This document shows, one piece after another, positions 34,006 through 47,534 of a stretch of DNA of 64,000 bases (position 1 is its first letter; every line of letters starts with the position of its first letter). Below the pieces are notes generated by a model. It saw nothing but the letters and a program-made list of their open reading frames with translations. It searched no databases and was not told the origin of the DNA. Made by a program: the position numbers and the translations under genes. The DNA lies in the NCBI GenBank assembly GCA_037954325.1, contig JBBMNZ010000003.1:7235965-7299964 (forward strand), in the 5' to 3' direction. Source of the stretch: Fistularia commersonii (lineage: Eukaryota; Chordata; Actinopteri; Syngnathiformes; Fistulariidae).

Positions 34006-37000
34006 AAGCTTTACATACAAGAAAAAACTCCTTCAAATCATCTTGAATTTTCTGTTACCGAAGACCAACCTTCATAATGATGTAGAAGGCAAAGTAAAGC
34101 AGCAGGTTACAGATGGCTATGGCCAGCAAGTAGGAGGCAAAATCGTTGGGCCTTTCGATGAGGCCATAGGCTGCCCTGCAAACAGAGGAGGGCCAGTATG
34201 ATTTCATACCGGCTCCATTTTTACAGCATTAGGTGAACCCAGACCAGTTTACTCACAAAGACCAGTTGACTATGTTCCCCATTACCAGCAGAACCATGCG
34301 GTCCTAATATTTGAATAAAAAAAAACATTGCAGCTATAAGAATTTAAGACATTAATATACACACTCTTGTGACAGCGTATCTGGCTGACAACAATTTTCA
34401 AGATGGTATACACAATGGAAAATACACAATCGGCAACCAGCTGGAGACTGTTTTTGCTCAGATGTCAGTGTTTGTAGACAGTGTTATCATCTGACTGCTA
34501 CTGGGCTGTTGACGAGCAAATATTTGACATCTTGTCTTACAGAGTTAAAATCCACACGATTCATATTGGTGTTTCATTTCGAACGTTTTTTTTTGCCTTC
34601 AGCGGTGTGATGGATAGACATTTTTGCTCAACTTTAAAAAGTTTAAAAGGCTGCCTGAAATGTCCACAAAGTCAAAACTCTGTATGTAAAAAGCCATAAA
34701 TTCATACATTTTGTGAGGATTTTGGTCAGCTGACGTGGCTTTACTCACTATGTACATGGGTCCACTGCACTGTCTGATGCTGTCTGTGTAGACGATGTGA
34801 ACAATCCTGCGCAGGACTCCAGAGTCTGACCCCGACAATACAAACAGAAAGCTGCCGTCAAACTCTTCCATGCTGGGAGATTATTGGATCTAGATCATTG
34901 CCAGGTCCTTACCAAGCCTCCACCGGCCCATGTAGTAAAGCTGTGTGCTCAAGAGAAGCGTGGCCAAGATGTGGATCACTGAGAAAACAATCCAAAACAC
35001 CATATTCCCTCTCCCGAATACCTACAGACAAACAATAAGCAGTGACTGAGGAGGGTCACGCACTGCACACGGCATCGGATCTCATACGCGCGAGCACGTA
35101 CCACTCCGAGCACGGAGAAGAAGATGACGGCGGCCAGGCAGGCATAGGCAGTATAGGCGCTTGCGTTGATGTCCGGGTGCCTCTTCTGATAAAGCTTTAA
35201 CATACACAGTCCGGCGATCATATACATGAAGGAGGTGTCTGCAGAGATGGAGATAAATGTCTTGATACACACACAACTTGCTACTTTGCAAAGAAAAAAA
35301 AAGTTCTTGTCTGTAACAAAGGAACTAAAACTTTGGTCATCAGCGGTTTGTATACTCTATTTGTATTTGAAGTGAGATGCCATTTTTTTTCTTCTACAAT
35401 GAGCTTTAGCATTTAGCAGTATGCTATACACTTTGAGTTCTGTTCTCATTCAGTGTTTGCTGCTTTTACAGGTGCTTCTGCTGACATGATACAACCAAAT
35501 CGCTCCTTATCTGGACTCACCAAACTGGAAGTTGGTGTAGTTGGGGCAGACGTGGTAGCAGGCACTTAGTAAGCCCTCCATCATGAGAGCCGTTCCCATG
35601 GCGTAGAACAGACCAAAGTGCTTTGGGATGCCACATTCCTGGTGGAGCAGAGGAAAGTACCAACAACAAGGAGGTTAGCCTTCTTTTTGGTTGTTGATAA
35701 AAATCGGTCTATTCATTCTGAATTTCCCCAAAATCCAGATGCCAAATGATGATGTTTCTTAAGCGTCATATCCATCAGTTTATTGCAGCTGAATCATTAA
35801 TGAATCTTTTTGAATGTGTTTCTGAGCAAACATCCCAAATTTGTTAAAAACGATTGGGATAATGATAAATGAGCAGAATTTGGATTCACAGAATGTTTTC
35901 ATATTGGTACAGTATAACAGCATATGTTTGTGGTACTAGCTGCATTTAATTTGACATCCAAACAATTCCCCTTAGTCTAAAAATCCAGGAGTTCAGAAAA
36001 ACAACTACCGGTACATTAACATGTGTAAGAGAATGAATTTGCCATAAGCTGAAGTTTTTATCAATGGTTGACTTCACAAAATCATTAAGATGTAAGCAAT
36101 GTTTTTGTCCAACTCCCCCATATGATTAGCTTGTGTCAGGGTATTTCTTTTGTTTATTGCTGTGTTTGTCTGATGCCTCACCAGTGCATTGGGGTCATTG
36201 CGGACTAGGGCCCGGTTGTGGACAATGTCCCTCTTCAGGACGATGAGGAGAAAGAGGAGCCCCAGCATCACGTAGCCGAGGTTGCTGAGGATGTTGTTGA
36301 AAGCGCTGCAGGAGAACAGGTGGGAGTCAAGTTTGCTGCAGACATGGCTAGGTCACATGCTCGCACATGCACACTCGTCACACTCACCTCAGAGCGCCCA
36401 GCGGGTGGGCGCACAGGAAGTTATAGTAGCAGATGTCCTGGTTTCCGGTTACATTGACGACCTGACAAAGACAGGGAAGGCCAGTTAAATATCTGTGTTG
36501 TTTTACTGTTATCAGGCTATTCCCGGTGGAATCACAGCTTACTCCTGGCAACGTACCGTCTGATAGGTGATCACCAGCTGGACCACAGGCAGGGCGTAGA
36601 ACACAGCAATGGTAGCAATGTTCCTGGCAGGGGCAAAATTGGATACCGTTTGGGCATATCGATGGTACATGTTCATTATAGTGTTATCGTTACTCCCTAA
36701 ACTACACAGTGGCATAAAATATTAAAGGACAGGGATTTTGTGAAAACCTCACAGAGCTGTGGTGGGAGCTGTGCCCTTACCAGAAGTAAATCTGATATTT
36801 CTTGCTGAGTACTCTCTTGTCTTTGCGTGCCAGGTCAGAGACGCACAGATATTTCTAAAACAAGCAAGAGAAACATTGCAACATCGGTATCCGATTACCG
36901 AATGATAAACACACAACCTGCACTGATCAGACTTACCTTGGTGCGGACAATGTTTTTGTCGGAGTTAATGTCGTCCAGTGTGTCATAGTCGTCCTCCTCC

Positions 37001-37622
37001 ACTGAGCTGAGAGACTCCTGCCTGCTGCATCCCACAGTGTCCAGCGATCGCTCTGATGTGGCAGGAAAGACATTTGGATTAAAGGACAAATCACTGCCTT
37101 TCTGCTCAATATAATTTTGATTGATTTATTTGATGAGATACTGGGACTCTCGAGTTTCTTTGTGATATAATGGTTGTCAAAAATGTAAGCTAAACTAAAA
37201 GGATCCTTCTTTGCACCATGACTAGCTTAGCTGTTTTTGAATGTAATGGATGTGGTGGTTTTGTGACCCCACTGATTTTAAATCGGGAATCACTCTTGAT
37301 CTAAACCCCGATGGGTCTGGAGATGAAACTTATTAATGGGTAACTGACATGTTGATTATATAGGCCCGAAGTTAATTTGGCCCATCATAAGGCACGCACG
37401 CACGCACACGGGTCAAATCCTGGGCTGGAGGCCAGTGTCCAGGTCAAGTGATGGTACCGATAATACTGACATACCCATGTATCCATAGTTGTCAGTTGAT
37501 GTTGCACTATCAGTGACGGCCTCTGAGCTCAGTGTGCTGCAGTTGTCACCTGGAGTGACAGATGGTGATTTCACTTAAAGTCCAGCATCATAAATGTGAC
37601 ATATCAAAAACAAATTAACAAA

Positions 37623-37671
<49 letters not shown>

Positions 37672-40600
37672 TTCCCACAACTCACCAATGGAGCTATACT
37701 CGTAGGACGAGCCTGGCGTCTTGCCTGTAGACGCACAAACAGTTTCTGTCAGGTTTACGACAATGGTATTTGGATGACAGCACAAACACCACGTTATGAC
37801 CACAGGTCATGTTTAGTTAGTAGAGAGGCATTAGAACATGTGGTGATTCCAATTAGAAAATATGTGACATACAGGTTTTTTTTTCCCTCAAGGTGCCCGA
37901 AAAACAAAAATTATCAAAAGACCTGGACATGGTGGAGAAAAGTACTGATACCACTTTGAGCATGCATAAACCCTTCTAATATGCATCATGGCTTCTTATA
38001 TGCATAATGCATAGCTGTGTATGATTTAGGAAGAGTAAATGGTTTCAAAATTGGATTTTGTGTGCAAGTGTGACAGAGACTTCGATAGGAAAAAATACAC
38101 GTCAGCAGTGACTCAAATATTTGTGACCCTTTTGTGACATGGGGCTGCGACTCAAAATTGTAGTTTTTCCTTGATAATAGGTGTATTGGCTAGAATAGCT
38201 CAAAGTACTTCAGCTCTTTGGATGCCAAAACATTGTATTGCGTATGAAATTGAATTTAATATAAGTGAATAACCAAGATTCCAGACATTTAAGGCTTTTA
38301 TAGCCATGTATAACCTGTTACTATGTGCAATATTGAGGAGAGAGAAAATTGAGATTGCATATATATTAACTTAATAGTCATAATGACTTACTGGTAACTA
38401 AATTTCAAACAAAATAAAAATGGAAGGGATCAGTTATTGTAAAAGGATTTGTTGATCCAAATCAAACATTTTCAAAAGGAACCCTGAAAATTCAGCATGC
38501 AAAAATGGTGTAAAAAAAAATCTTTATGCGTAAGCTAAAAATGTGTCAGAACAAGAGCTAATGTATGCAGTCTCTGCAGACAAGCAACATGGTGTGAGAC
38601 AGTAGGAGGCAAGGGTTTCTTTTTACCATCTGTGTTTTTTCCAAGCAGAGAAGCTGAATCACACGTAAGTGAGTGGGGGGAGAGAAAGAGTAACAAATGT
38701 TAGATTCAACTTGAAAGTCTGCAGTGCTAGGTAATTTCTTTTCTTGGAGCAGTGTATGTAATCATAAATTTAACGTAATCTGCTGAGCAGATATAGTAAT
38801 TTCTATGAAAAAAAAAAAGGTATACCCAAAACGCCGCCATAGAAGGTCAAAAATAAACCAGTCTGCCAAAGATGGTTGCTGGGTTACCTGTCTCTGCAGG
38901 TGACATGTCAGCAGGATTCTCAAACACTTCTTTCTTTTTCATTCTGCACAAACAGAGAGAAAATGCAAATTAGCACGATTTGTATTCTGGTGGATCGGCA
39001 CGCTTTGGCTACAGACCCAAAGAGGTGTGAGGAATAAAGCTGACAAAGTTAATATGACCTGCAAACTCCTGAGGGTATTTAAGTGGTCTTGTTCACAGGG
39101 ACGACATAGAAATCTTACCGCTTGTTCTCCAGACAGGCCACTAGCAAGGTGAGAAGGTAGAATGAGAGGAAAATGCCAAGGCAGAAGAGCATGCCCATCA
39201 CATACACATTGGCTGTGGAGTAAGGAAACAGATGATCAACCCTTACAATGCCGGCATTCAGCCATCTGCCCTAGTTGTGCCCAACGGCGTGTAATCGTAG
39301 CCTTCAGTCACTACAACTAATCAATCACCGCCACAGCATCACGAGTCTTTCACTTCCTTGCAACATGTTTATCTGAGAACAGGCTAGTTCTCCATCACAG
39401 GGAAGGATCCAAGTGTATTTGCTTTTCATTTTTGTGGTAATTGTTAGTGATTTTTGTGGAAAGTTCTTGAATTACAATTTATCTGTAGTTTATTTTAATG
39501 TGCCAGATTGCCAGTTAACTCATGCCCTTTAACTGTGATCCCTCATGTGAATTTACAGGAGCAAAATAAACAAATAGCAAAGCAACAAAATAAACAAAGA
39601 ACGAATACTTAAAAATCCATGATGTTATCATCCCTTGGCCAAACACTATCAGATTTATGTTTATATTTTATAATTTTATCTTAGATTTATTTAGCGATTA
39701 AGTCCCTTGACAAATTAACGATCCTGATTACTTAGAATCACCCATCATGATTGCAGGATGTATCTTTAACAGCGAATTATTTCTTTTCACTGTCACAGAA
39801 ATCCTAACTTTATTCCATTACTTTAGAATCCTGGACTTTATTTACTGATAAGTTTCCAATGACATTAAATGGGAAAAGGTGTGATAGGACACAATCAGGT
39901 GGCAAATTGAACAAACGTATAGTCTGCTCCGGATGAGTCAGGCTGTGCACTTACACTTTATAGCAGGGGAGACGACAACATCAAGAATCTTGGTTCGGTT
40001 TCCAGCGTCTATCAGCTCATCAGGACGCAAGGGGTAGAAGCGCAGTGGACCCCCACATGCCTCGTCCTCTGTTTTGACCACCACCACCACGTAAAAACTA
40101 TTGCTGGGGAAATCTTTCCTCTATATGACAGAAAAGAGACAATAAGTCTTGGGTTGGTAATGGATAACATTAATTTAGTTTAATCTAAGGCCTCAGACTT
40201 TTTGGTTGAAAACCCTACCTGAACCGTGATGGCGCCTTTCATTGTCATAGTCTGATACATGCCGATGAAAGCTACGTTGTTGTCAAGGTCATAGACAGGG
40301 CACTAAAAACAGAAAAATGAACAGAGATAGGGGGATTATACGTATAAAAAAATGTGTTTATGTATTGCCAAAAAAATATATATATTTCTTGACAAACAAT
40401 TTTTAAATGAAACATGACCCCATTACTGTGACACTGGGATTGTTTACACTAAAACAAAAGGATCAGGTGACCTGCCAGTCCAGATTGCAGATTTTAGCCG
40501 AATGACGGCGTGTGGACCACTGGCTCAGTCAACAAAGGTTTAGATGTACAAATGTGGACAAGCCCACCAATAAATGTAAAATGTTTGTTGTTTTGTTCAA

Positions 40601-43353
40601 AGGCGGATGGAGATTTTTAACTATTTCTAGCTGATGTTATGAGAGTTTTATGTCATTGATAATAATTCTTTGAACATGAATAAAGAGAGTAAGGGAATTC
40701 ATAGTACCTGGATGTCCTGGATGGACATGACGGTGCAGGGAAACGTCATTTCTGAGCTGACCTTGACAATCACAGTATCGACCCCATCTGGAAAGATGTA
40801 CTTGAAGTACTGGGACATGTGCCAGAAAAGTTAACGGAAAACTGGGAAAGTCCACTTTTGCATCATTTGTAAAGCAGTAAATTAATTTAATTCCATGGTT
40901 GTCAATTCTTACATGCACAATTTCCTGTTAAACTAAACTACTGATTTTCTTTACATTCTTGTGGTTTCTATAGTCAGTCGGTATTGTGACAGCTTTCTAA
41001 CAGACACAGAGCAATGCTACCAAGAAGCATACCTGCGGTTGGGATGGGGAGGCAGTGAAGCTGAATTTCTTGTCTGTTCTGTTATCAGCGTAAGAAAAAA
41101 AAATACTGCTGTTAGCGTCACGAGCATTTGACTGATGGCTGACATAAAACCTGCTTCAGTTTGGTACATCGTGCTTGCAATTAGATCAGAATCACTTACT
41201 GCAGGGTGAAGCTTTCTATGCGGCTGACCCTGAGCTGGTAGTTTGTGGCATGGCTGGAGAGAGTAGACACGTCCACAAAGAAGTACTGGGTCTCCGAGGC
41301 AGCCCGCGTGGGAGGCTGGCATAGTGTCCGTCCCAAATGATTGTAAGGGTACTTCCTCTGGTAGCTGAGGAGAGGGAGATGGGGAGACATTGAGAGAGTA
41401 TGGAAGATGGAAAATGATAAAAGTAGTTTATATAAAAGTTTTATTTGTCATTAGCAAACACCGTGCGTACTCGTGGGGTAGTTTTGTATTGGATGTGCAA
41501 AGATGATGAAGTGTTCTACAAGAAGGTCTCACTACCTAAACTAAGTGGAAGAGAGTGTGAGCAAGACCTTTAAATAGGGAAATAGTGCAAACATGGGAGA
41601 AACACACACACACACACATGCGCACACCATCAATTAGAGTAAGATATAGATTGCACACTTGAAAGTTGCAATGATGAGAGTAAAGGACCACTTAGGGGAA
41701 GAGGAATTTTTGATCTCACCAGAATTACACTGAATTAGCAGTGGCAAATAGATTTTTTTTTTCATGAAAAAAAAGGCTCTTTTTACAGGATCTCAAAGGA
41801 AATCAGAAAGCTGCAATCTTCTAACGCATTGTCAATTATGGTTGACAAAATGATGCCTCCATAACCCCTGAGGAAAATCAATGTAAAATCATGGATAAAA
41901 AAATGACTGGAAAAATAAGACAGTTGAAAAGCATGGGGGAAAAACACCATGATAAAGGAACTTGGCCACTCAGATTGGAAATGGGGGAACGTCAGAAGGA
42001 GGAAGTGTTGTAAGTGACTCAAGATATTGCTCGCAAGCATGGTTCATAATCCCCAACCCCAGGGATGTCTCCAGTGCAGGAAATGATTCACATTACCGGC
42101 ACACTGTTGGCCAACACCTCTTATGAAATCCCCTCTGATTATGATGAGTACTGAGTACAAAAGCTGTAGGCTCTATGACCCCTGAGATACAATAAGAGCC
42201 CCTCAATGGCTGCAGATTTCGCTAATTCATTATACGATGAACTATAGGGAACCAACTGAACCAAAAATAGTAATGGAAATTAAAACTGAATATCACTACC
42301 TCGTTTAATCATATGTGAGACATTTCAAACTAATACAAATATGTGTCACAGTCACTTTCACTTGACATAAATAAAAAAACTGAAAATCGACGTTGAACTG
42401 ACACAAACTTATGACATACTCTTACGGGTAACAGGCAACAGAATCGATTATGCTTTAAAACTGATGCATTTCTGCACCACTGGCTTTACTGTAGTGAGTT
42501 GGCTCTCCTTCAAGATCAATTCCATGAGTTCACATGACTGTTAAATCCATAAACAGGAGGAATGACACATCATGTATATTTAGCATAGATATGACGTATG
42601 ACCACAAAGTTATCATATCGATAAATGGAATGAACTTTGGTCAGGCTGTGCATGCAGTACAACTGTGCAAACTGTTTCTTCGTTTTTTATGAGGATTCAA
42701 AAAAATGATTGATTTGCAAACTTCGACTCTTGCAAGGAGAGGTAAACCAATACATGTCTTTCTTGTTAAGTGATTCAGAAACTATCCCTCATAGCTCTTC
42801 TCAAACCAATCTATTATACAATTCTGAAATCCGATTCTTGCAGAAACACAGAACTGAGAGGATTTACACTCAACGTCCAACAGGGCAACTCACAGGCCTC
42901 TGAGAATGAGAGGGACTTGGAAAGAGAGCACGGCTTGCTTCTGTCGGACCACGAAAAGGATGGTGCTCTTCAGATCCTGTGACAACACATCCACGGACAC
43001 ACGCACTCCCTCTGTCTGAAACCCAAACAAGGCAAGACAGAAGCCAATAAATTGTACAATTCTTTATACAGTGTGCTACATCTAGTGACATGAGGATGAC
43101 TCACCTTATTCCTGGAGACAGTGTGATTGAAAGCGTACATGGTCTGGTTGTCACTTGTAACCGTGTCATTGTAGGTAACTTCGAATTCCCCATCCTTCTG
43201 GATAACGTTTTGGGTATCCTCCCACGCCGCACTACCGCACCCAATGTGGGTCACACACAACCAGAGCAGCGCCGCCGATACCAGCTGCAGCCGGCGGTAA
43301 TCAGATTCCGTGGTGCTTTTATGTCGAGATTTCCAGCGACTCCTCAAGACCAT
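33518..43353 (-). CDS. sidt2: SID1 transmembrane family member 2
   Basis: Lysosomal multi-pass membrane protein of the SID-1 family, linked to nucleic-acid uptake and lipid hydrolysis. Coding exons, minus strand: 43353-43105, 43015-42894, 41364-41200, 41078-41033, 40809-40708, 40302-40219, 40120-39955, 39212-39119, 38943-38888, 38653-38627, 37724-37686, 37549-37475, 37052-36937, 36854-36781, 36623-36557, 36461-36388, 36305-36182, 35638-35521, 35238-35102, 35021-34913, 34825-34749, 34303-34257, 34175-34070, 33966-33856, 33763-33650, 33580-33518. In-frame total 853 aa (human 832). There is a signal segment (about 20-42), a luminal beta-rich domain, a first membrane span about 313-336, an acidic cytosolic loop with tyrosine motif YDTL, then further spans. 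Putative metal-site residues are all present: S585, H589, D600 and HDIWH (H817, H821). It ends RRDKIYVF. Synteny favours SIDT2 over SIDT1. An in-frame ATG at 43425 could add 24 residues. Confidence 0.93.
33971..34004. repeat. CA/TG repeat abutting sidt2 exon 24 acceptor
   Basis: On the sidt2 strand this is about 17 GT units ending in AAAG, immediately followed by exon 24 (CTGCGGAGTGG, starting at 33966). No ordinary polypyrimidine tract is present. Confidence 0.92.
37625..37668. repeat. TA microsatellite in sidt2 intron 11
   Basis: About 22 TA units start 18 bases downstream (on the sidt2 strand) of the donor of the 39-nt exon 37724-37686. Confidence 0.92.
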
Positions 43354-43439
43354 TTTGTCCCTGGACGTCTTCAGAACCCAGTGTGTGTTGACACCTAACT
43401 CCGGTCTCTCATAGGGAAACTCCACCCCATCAATTAAAG

Positions 43440-43740
43440 TGATTACTCAGCAAAAGACGGCGGCAATAGGAAAAGGAAATATTTCGCTTCCACTAATAAC
43501 AACAGCAGCTGTTAACAGTTAAGCTAGTGACAGTGCGTTGTTTACATTATCCTCGGGAGTTGTCCTTCGACCCGCAGACGTCCGAAACCGCCACGAAACT
43601 ATCAGTAATTCGGCAACTAATGGCCGTTTCAAAACGAATATACGAAAATGTCCAAATATTCTCTACCTGAGACGCCGGAGCCCGAAGGGCTGCTAGCTTC
43701 CTGTGCTACCGTTAGCATTGCTAGCTGAGATGCTGCCGAG
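43440..43740 (-). promoter_or_regulatory. sidt2: sidt2 5' UTR and promoter region
   Basis: This is sequence upstream of the sidt2 start with several CG dinucleotides and a dense GCTAGC, CGTTAGC, GCTAGC cluster at 43690-43735. No TATA box is evident. The exact start site cannot be read. Confidence 0.4.
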
Positions 43741-45253
43741 GCAACTCCATGTTTTCATCTCAAGAGTTAGGTTTCAGATTCGGTGCCCGTTTCAAAAAGA
43801 CCGATAGTGGGAAAGAGAATATAAGAAATAGAGAGGGGGTCCAAAACAATGTCCTGCAAGCTGATATAAGTTGGTTTGTATGTCGCAGTCTCTGTCAGAC
43901 GGACTTCTTCTCTGGACGCTTCCTGTTGATGTTAAGAGATCCGTATGTTTACATCAGTGTCACACTCCCCCCCCGCCCTCCCGTTCACTTAAATGAATTT
44001 AAAAAAAGACTATGATTATGATTTCTGTTATTTATTGTCATCATCATTATTATTGTTATATTTTTATCGATCGCTGAAAATTAAACAATAATTCGATATT
44101 AGGATAACACGTGTCGTATTGTGTATATTGCACCACTGAGATTACCGGATCAACTATCTGTTAATTTTATCTATAATATATAATGAAATGCATAAATAAA
44201 TGGATAGTTAGCAGATTTTTGCGCACACGTGATGTCTCGATACGCTATAGACTTGAAAATCATCATGCCGGGGATTTACAGCTATTATATGATGGATGGT
44301 ATAGAGCAGTCCTGCAGCAGTCTAACACAGTATGCTTTGTGTAGATAATCCTCCCAACTACCATTGCACATATAAACCTCTTTTGGTTTAAAATGGTTTG
44401 ACTGTGACTTTAAAATTAGCTTCCAAGTATATACATATGTCTTCAAAGTCTGAAGTACACAATATTGGAAATACTCACAAGGACAGAATGGAGGGTTGCA
44501 AAATATTTCCGACTTGTCTCCTCAGGAGCAGAAACAGATGTAAGGTGGGCATTTTTTTAATCTTATAGTTCCATCTCATTTATTGCATTATTTCTCAAAG
44601 ATTCATCTGTTCCATCTAAGCTTTGGAGGCCTTGGGGTGTACCAGGAAAATCTAGACTGTGACACTTGGTACAGACAACTTGGTCGATTTGCACTGCTTG
44701 CCACTATGGTTTTGACAAGCAGAATAAGTGAAGAGTGATCTCCAAACTATGAAGCTTTCAAACTTTGGTTGCATCGTTGTGATGTGTTTGATTTTTGACT
44801 CTTCTTTGATTTTTATTTCTAGTGCAGATTTTACTTGAGGCAGCCTCTGTATCTATGTGTAGTGACATACAGTCCGCCCTCCCCCTCCCCCCAGATTCTT
44901 TTGCACAATAAATTGGTTCTAGTCAGAAATAATTAAAGATATACATATATTAATGCTGTTATATATGAATGTTTTGTTTCATGTCATTTGAGTTTGGTCA
45001 TGCTCAAAATTTAAGCCTAATTTGTGAGGGCTGAAGAGTCAAAATGTGATTTGTATCATGAACTGGCCTCTGAACTTTCTAGCAAAATTGTAAAGAGGGC
45101 AACGTAGCCTAAGAGCCTTGCCTCAAGACAGAAAGATGAACATTTAGAGGTTACTTTTAAGTTTAATTGCCAATAGCACGTGAATGTAATGGTACTGAAA
45201 GCCATAGCATGGTCAGTAGATGAGAACAGAACAACATCACCTCTGTCCATTTT

Positions 45254-45315
45254 CCATTCTTCATTGATGATTCGCTGTGGTGACCCCTGAAGGGAGCAGC
45301 CAAAAGGAAGAGTAT
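45254..45315 (+). repeat. Fish non-LTR/SINE 3' tail fragment
   Basis: GCTGTGGTGACCCCTGAAGG followed by GAGCAGCCAAAAGGAAGAG matches the common fish retroelement tail (GCTGTGGCGACCCCT ... GGAGCAGCCGAAAG). Only the tail is present. Confidence 0.6.
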
Positions 45316-46844
45316 TTTATTATAGTGGTGTTACAGAGACCCTTTAAGTTTGCGTCGACCCATTTAACATTCTGCACTATATAGATTATCTTCACTCCAT
45401 GTGATCAAATTTCAGACTTAACATTCAGAGGCTCGGCAAAGTTTGTCTTTTATCTAATCAAAGGATAAAATCATAATAAGTTACTGTTGGCCTCATGAGC
45501 TCAGGGACAAGCTTAATTAGAGTTATTACTGGCTCACAAAGGAAATCAGATCTCACATCATCATCTGCTGCCCCAATTATTTTATTTATTAATTCAAAAT
45601 TATAATTTTAAATACAGGGTAATGGGAGACTGCAACAGCATTAGCGTGTGGTGATGGGGGTTGGGGATCCTTCCATCCACCGGGTGGCAGCAGACACCTC
45701 AACGGAAGAAGCCCAGAGAGGTCAGGCAGAAAAAGAGACGTCCTCAAAAGAGACAAAAAAGCGAATGATGACAAGTCCTCGAGAAGTCTAACTCCATTGG
45801 CTAGATATGACACATTGAGTGTGGCAGATTTCAAAATATGGAGCAGAAAAACTACTGTGCTGGAGGATGTTAGACCAAGATCCTGCACAGCCAAAACAAA
45901 GGATGAACAGATCCTGAGAGGGAATCACAGGAGTTTGCTGAAAATTCAAGAGACACAGCAGCAGCGCAGCAGCTGACCAACTATCACCTGCAGGAGATAG
46001 CAATGTATCAATTGAGCACAGAGACACGTTACCTATGCTGAGAAGATCTGCAAACAGAGCCAATGACCCTCATAGACTTAACCTTAAAGCAAAGACATGC
46101 TTTTTCTTGAGTCAATACTGTTTCCATAGGAGTAGGTTATTCATGTCAGATATTTTCCTGCAGTGGGTATTGTTAGACTGTTGTTTGGAAACTGTGTGAT
46201 AATGTGCATGTAGAGTTAATTTCTAAAGAAATGGGGACGCAGTGATAGGTGAATGTGATCCTTCCATCCACCAGATAGCAGTCAATGTTAATGTTCTGTC
46301 AGCTACAATTATTTTGCAAAGTGATTCAACGTGGAAGGAGATGTACCCAGGGTTGTATGAAAACGCAATAAACAGCTGATTTCTGCAGAACCACATTCTC
46401 AGAATGTACATAAAAGCATGGACATATCTTGGTTCAACAGGACGGCACAGGTGTTAACACTGCTGCACTCTTATCCCTTCAATTGAGAATGCACCGTCAA
46501 AATACCAGTAGAGGGTACTCGAGGGCCACAAACGGCTCAATTGCTATTGTTAAGAAACCTAATCCACTGAATAAAAACTTAATTATAATCAAGAAACATA
46601 TCTTTTAATCATTTTACAAATTAGTCTTTTCATAATCAAACAAAGTTACTTTTACACATATCAGATTTCAGCTGATATAAAAATATAATTTTATTGTCAA
46701 TATTTAAGGTCAATTTTTGTAAATAACCAGAAAAAAAAACAATAGCACAGACCATGTAGGATTTCCAGGCAATGGATGGGTAACATTACAGTGAAAGGAT
46801 GCTGTAATTAATACAATCATGATGAGGTGCTGGATCTAATATCT

Positions 46845-47092
46845 GCATGGGTTTCCTCTGGGTTCTCTGTTTTCCTCCCATAGTCCAAAACATGCATCAG
46901 GTTAAGTAGGCAAAAATGGGAAAAATTTTCCCGATCGAGTGAGTGGTTGTATGTCCAAATATTTGGCCCTGTGATTGAGTGACAACCAGTCCAGGGTGCA
47001 CCCCGCTTCTCATGGGGTACACCCTGCATCCAGCATCCTCCACGACCCTGCGTGCAGGATAAGCGGCAGATGATGGATGGATGGATGGAGGC
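46845..47092 (-). repeat. Dispersed fish repeat, copy 2 (inverted relative to copy 1)
   Basis: Reading the forward strand, GGGTTTCCTCTGGGTTCTCT, CCTCCCATAGTCCAAAACATGC, ACAACCAGTCCAGGGTGCAC and GGATAAGCGGCAGATGATGG are the reverse complements of the order in copy 1 at 19417-19670. It ends in ATGGATGGATGG units. Confidence 0.75.
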
Positions 47093-47464
47093 CTGTAAAA
47101 CAGTCTGCTTCATAGTATTTCAGGGGGGGAAAGATGCTATTATTTTTGTTTTAACTAGTGATTCTTTTTTAGAAAAAAATCACGGTAAATTGCTGGATAT
47201 TGGATATTTTGGATTTCCAGTGCATTTTGCCATTATAGCAATATACGTTTTTGCATTACGGCGACTGACTGAGAAATGTGCAGAATTGAGCTGTGCGCAC
47301 TTCTTAATAACGTTCGATGTAAACTAAACGCGAAGATGTATTTTCTGTTCAGACCGGTATCTTTCATCAGTGTATACCTTCGAGGACATGAACACGTCCG
47401 ATCACACACGAGTGTGCAGCAGGAATCACTGAATCATGGGAACCAGAGTCATGCGCCACTCTCC

Positions 47465-47534
47465 GTCACCACGGCAACCACAATACGTTTCTGTGGATGA
47501 AGTCATTTGTTACGCTCATCGTTTCCATGGTTAC
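47465..47534 (+). promoter_or_regulatory. sik3: Two X-box-like motifs upstream of sik3
   Basis: GTCACCACGGCAAC (47465-47478) differs at one position from the RFX X-box pattern GTHNYYATRRNAAC. GTTTCCATGGTTAC (47521-47534) is a second, weaker match. They lie 115-185 bases before the sik3 start codon. Function is inferred from motif only. Confidence 0.35.

Larger units (their letters stand above)
43741..47430. other. Intergenic region between sidt2 and sik3 (head to head)
   Basis: No exons were recognised. The human neighbour PAFAH1B2 would be expected here and is not seen. The region holds a retroelement 3' tail near 45254-45315 and a dispersed repeat at 46845-47092. Two short stretches share a string (GATCCTTCCATCCACC) at 45667 and 46258. 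Confidence 0.55.

Noticed and set aside
43354..43425. Upstream in-frame ATG extending sidt2 by 24 residues
   Set aside because: The start at 43353 already gives a normal-length protein with a signal segment; the upstream stretch shows no conserved features. Kept only as an alternative.
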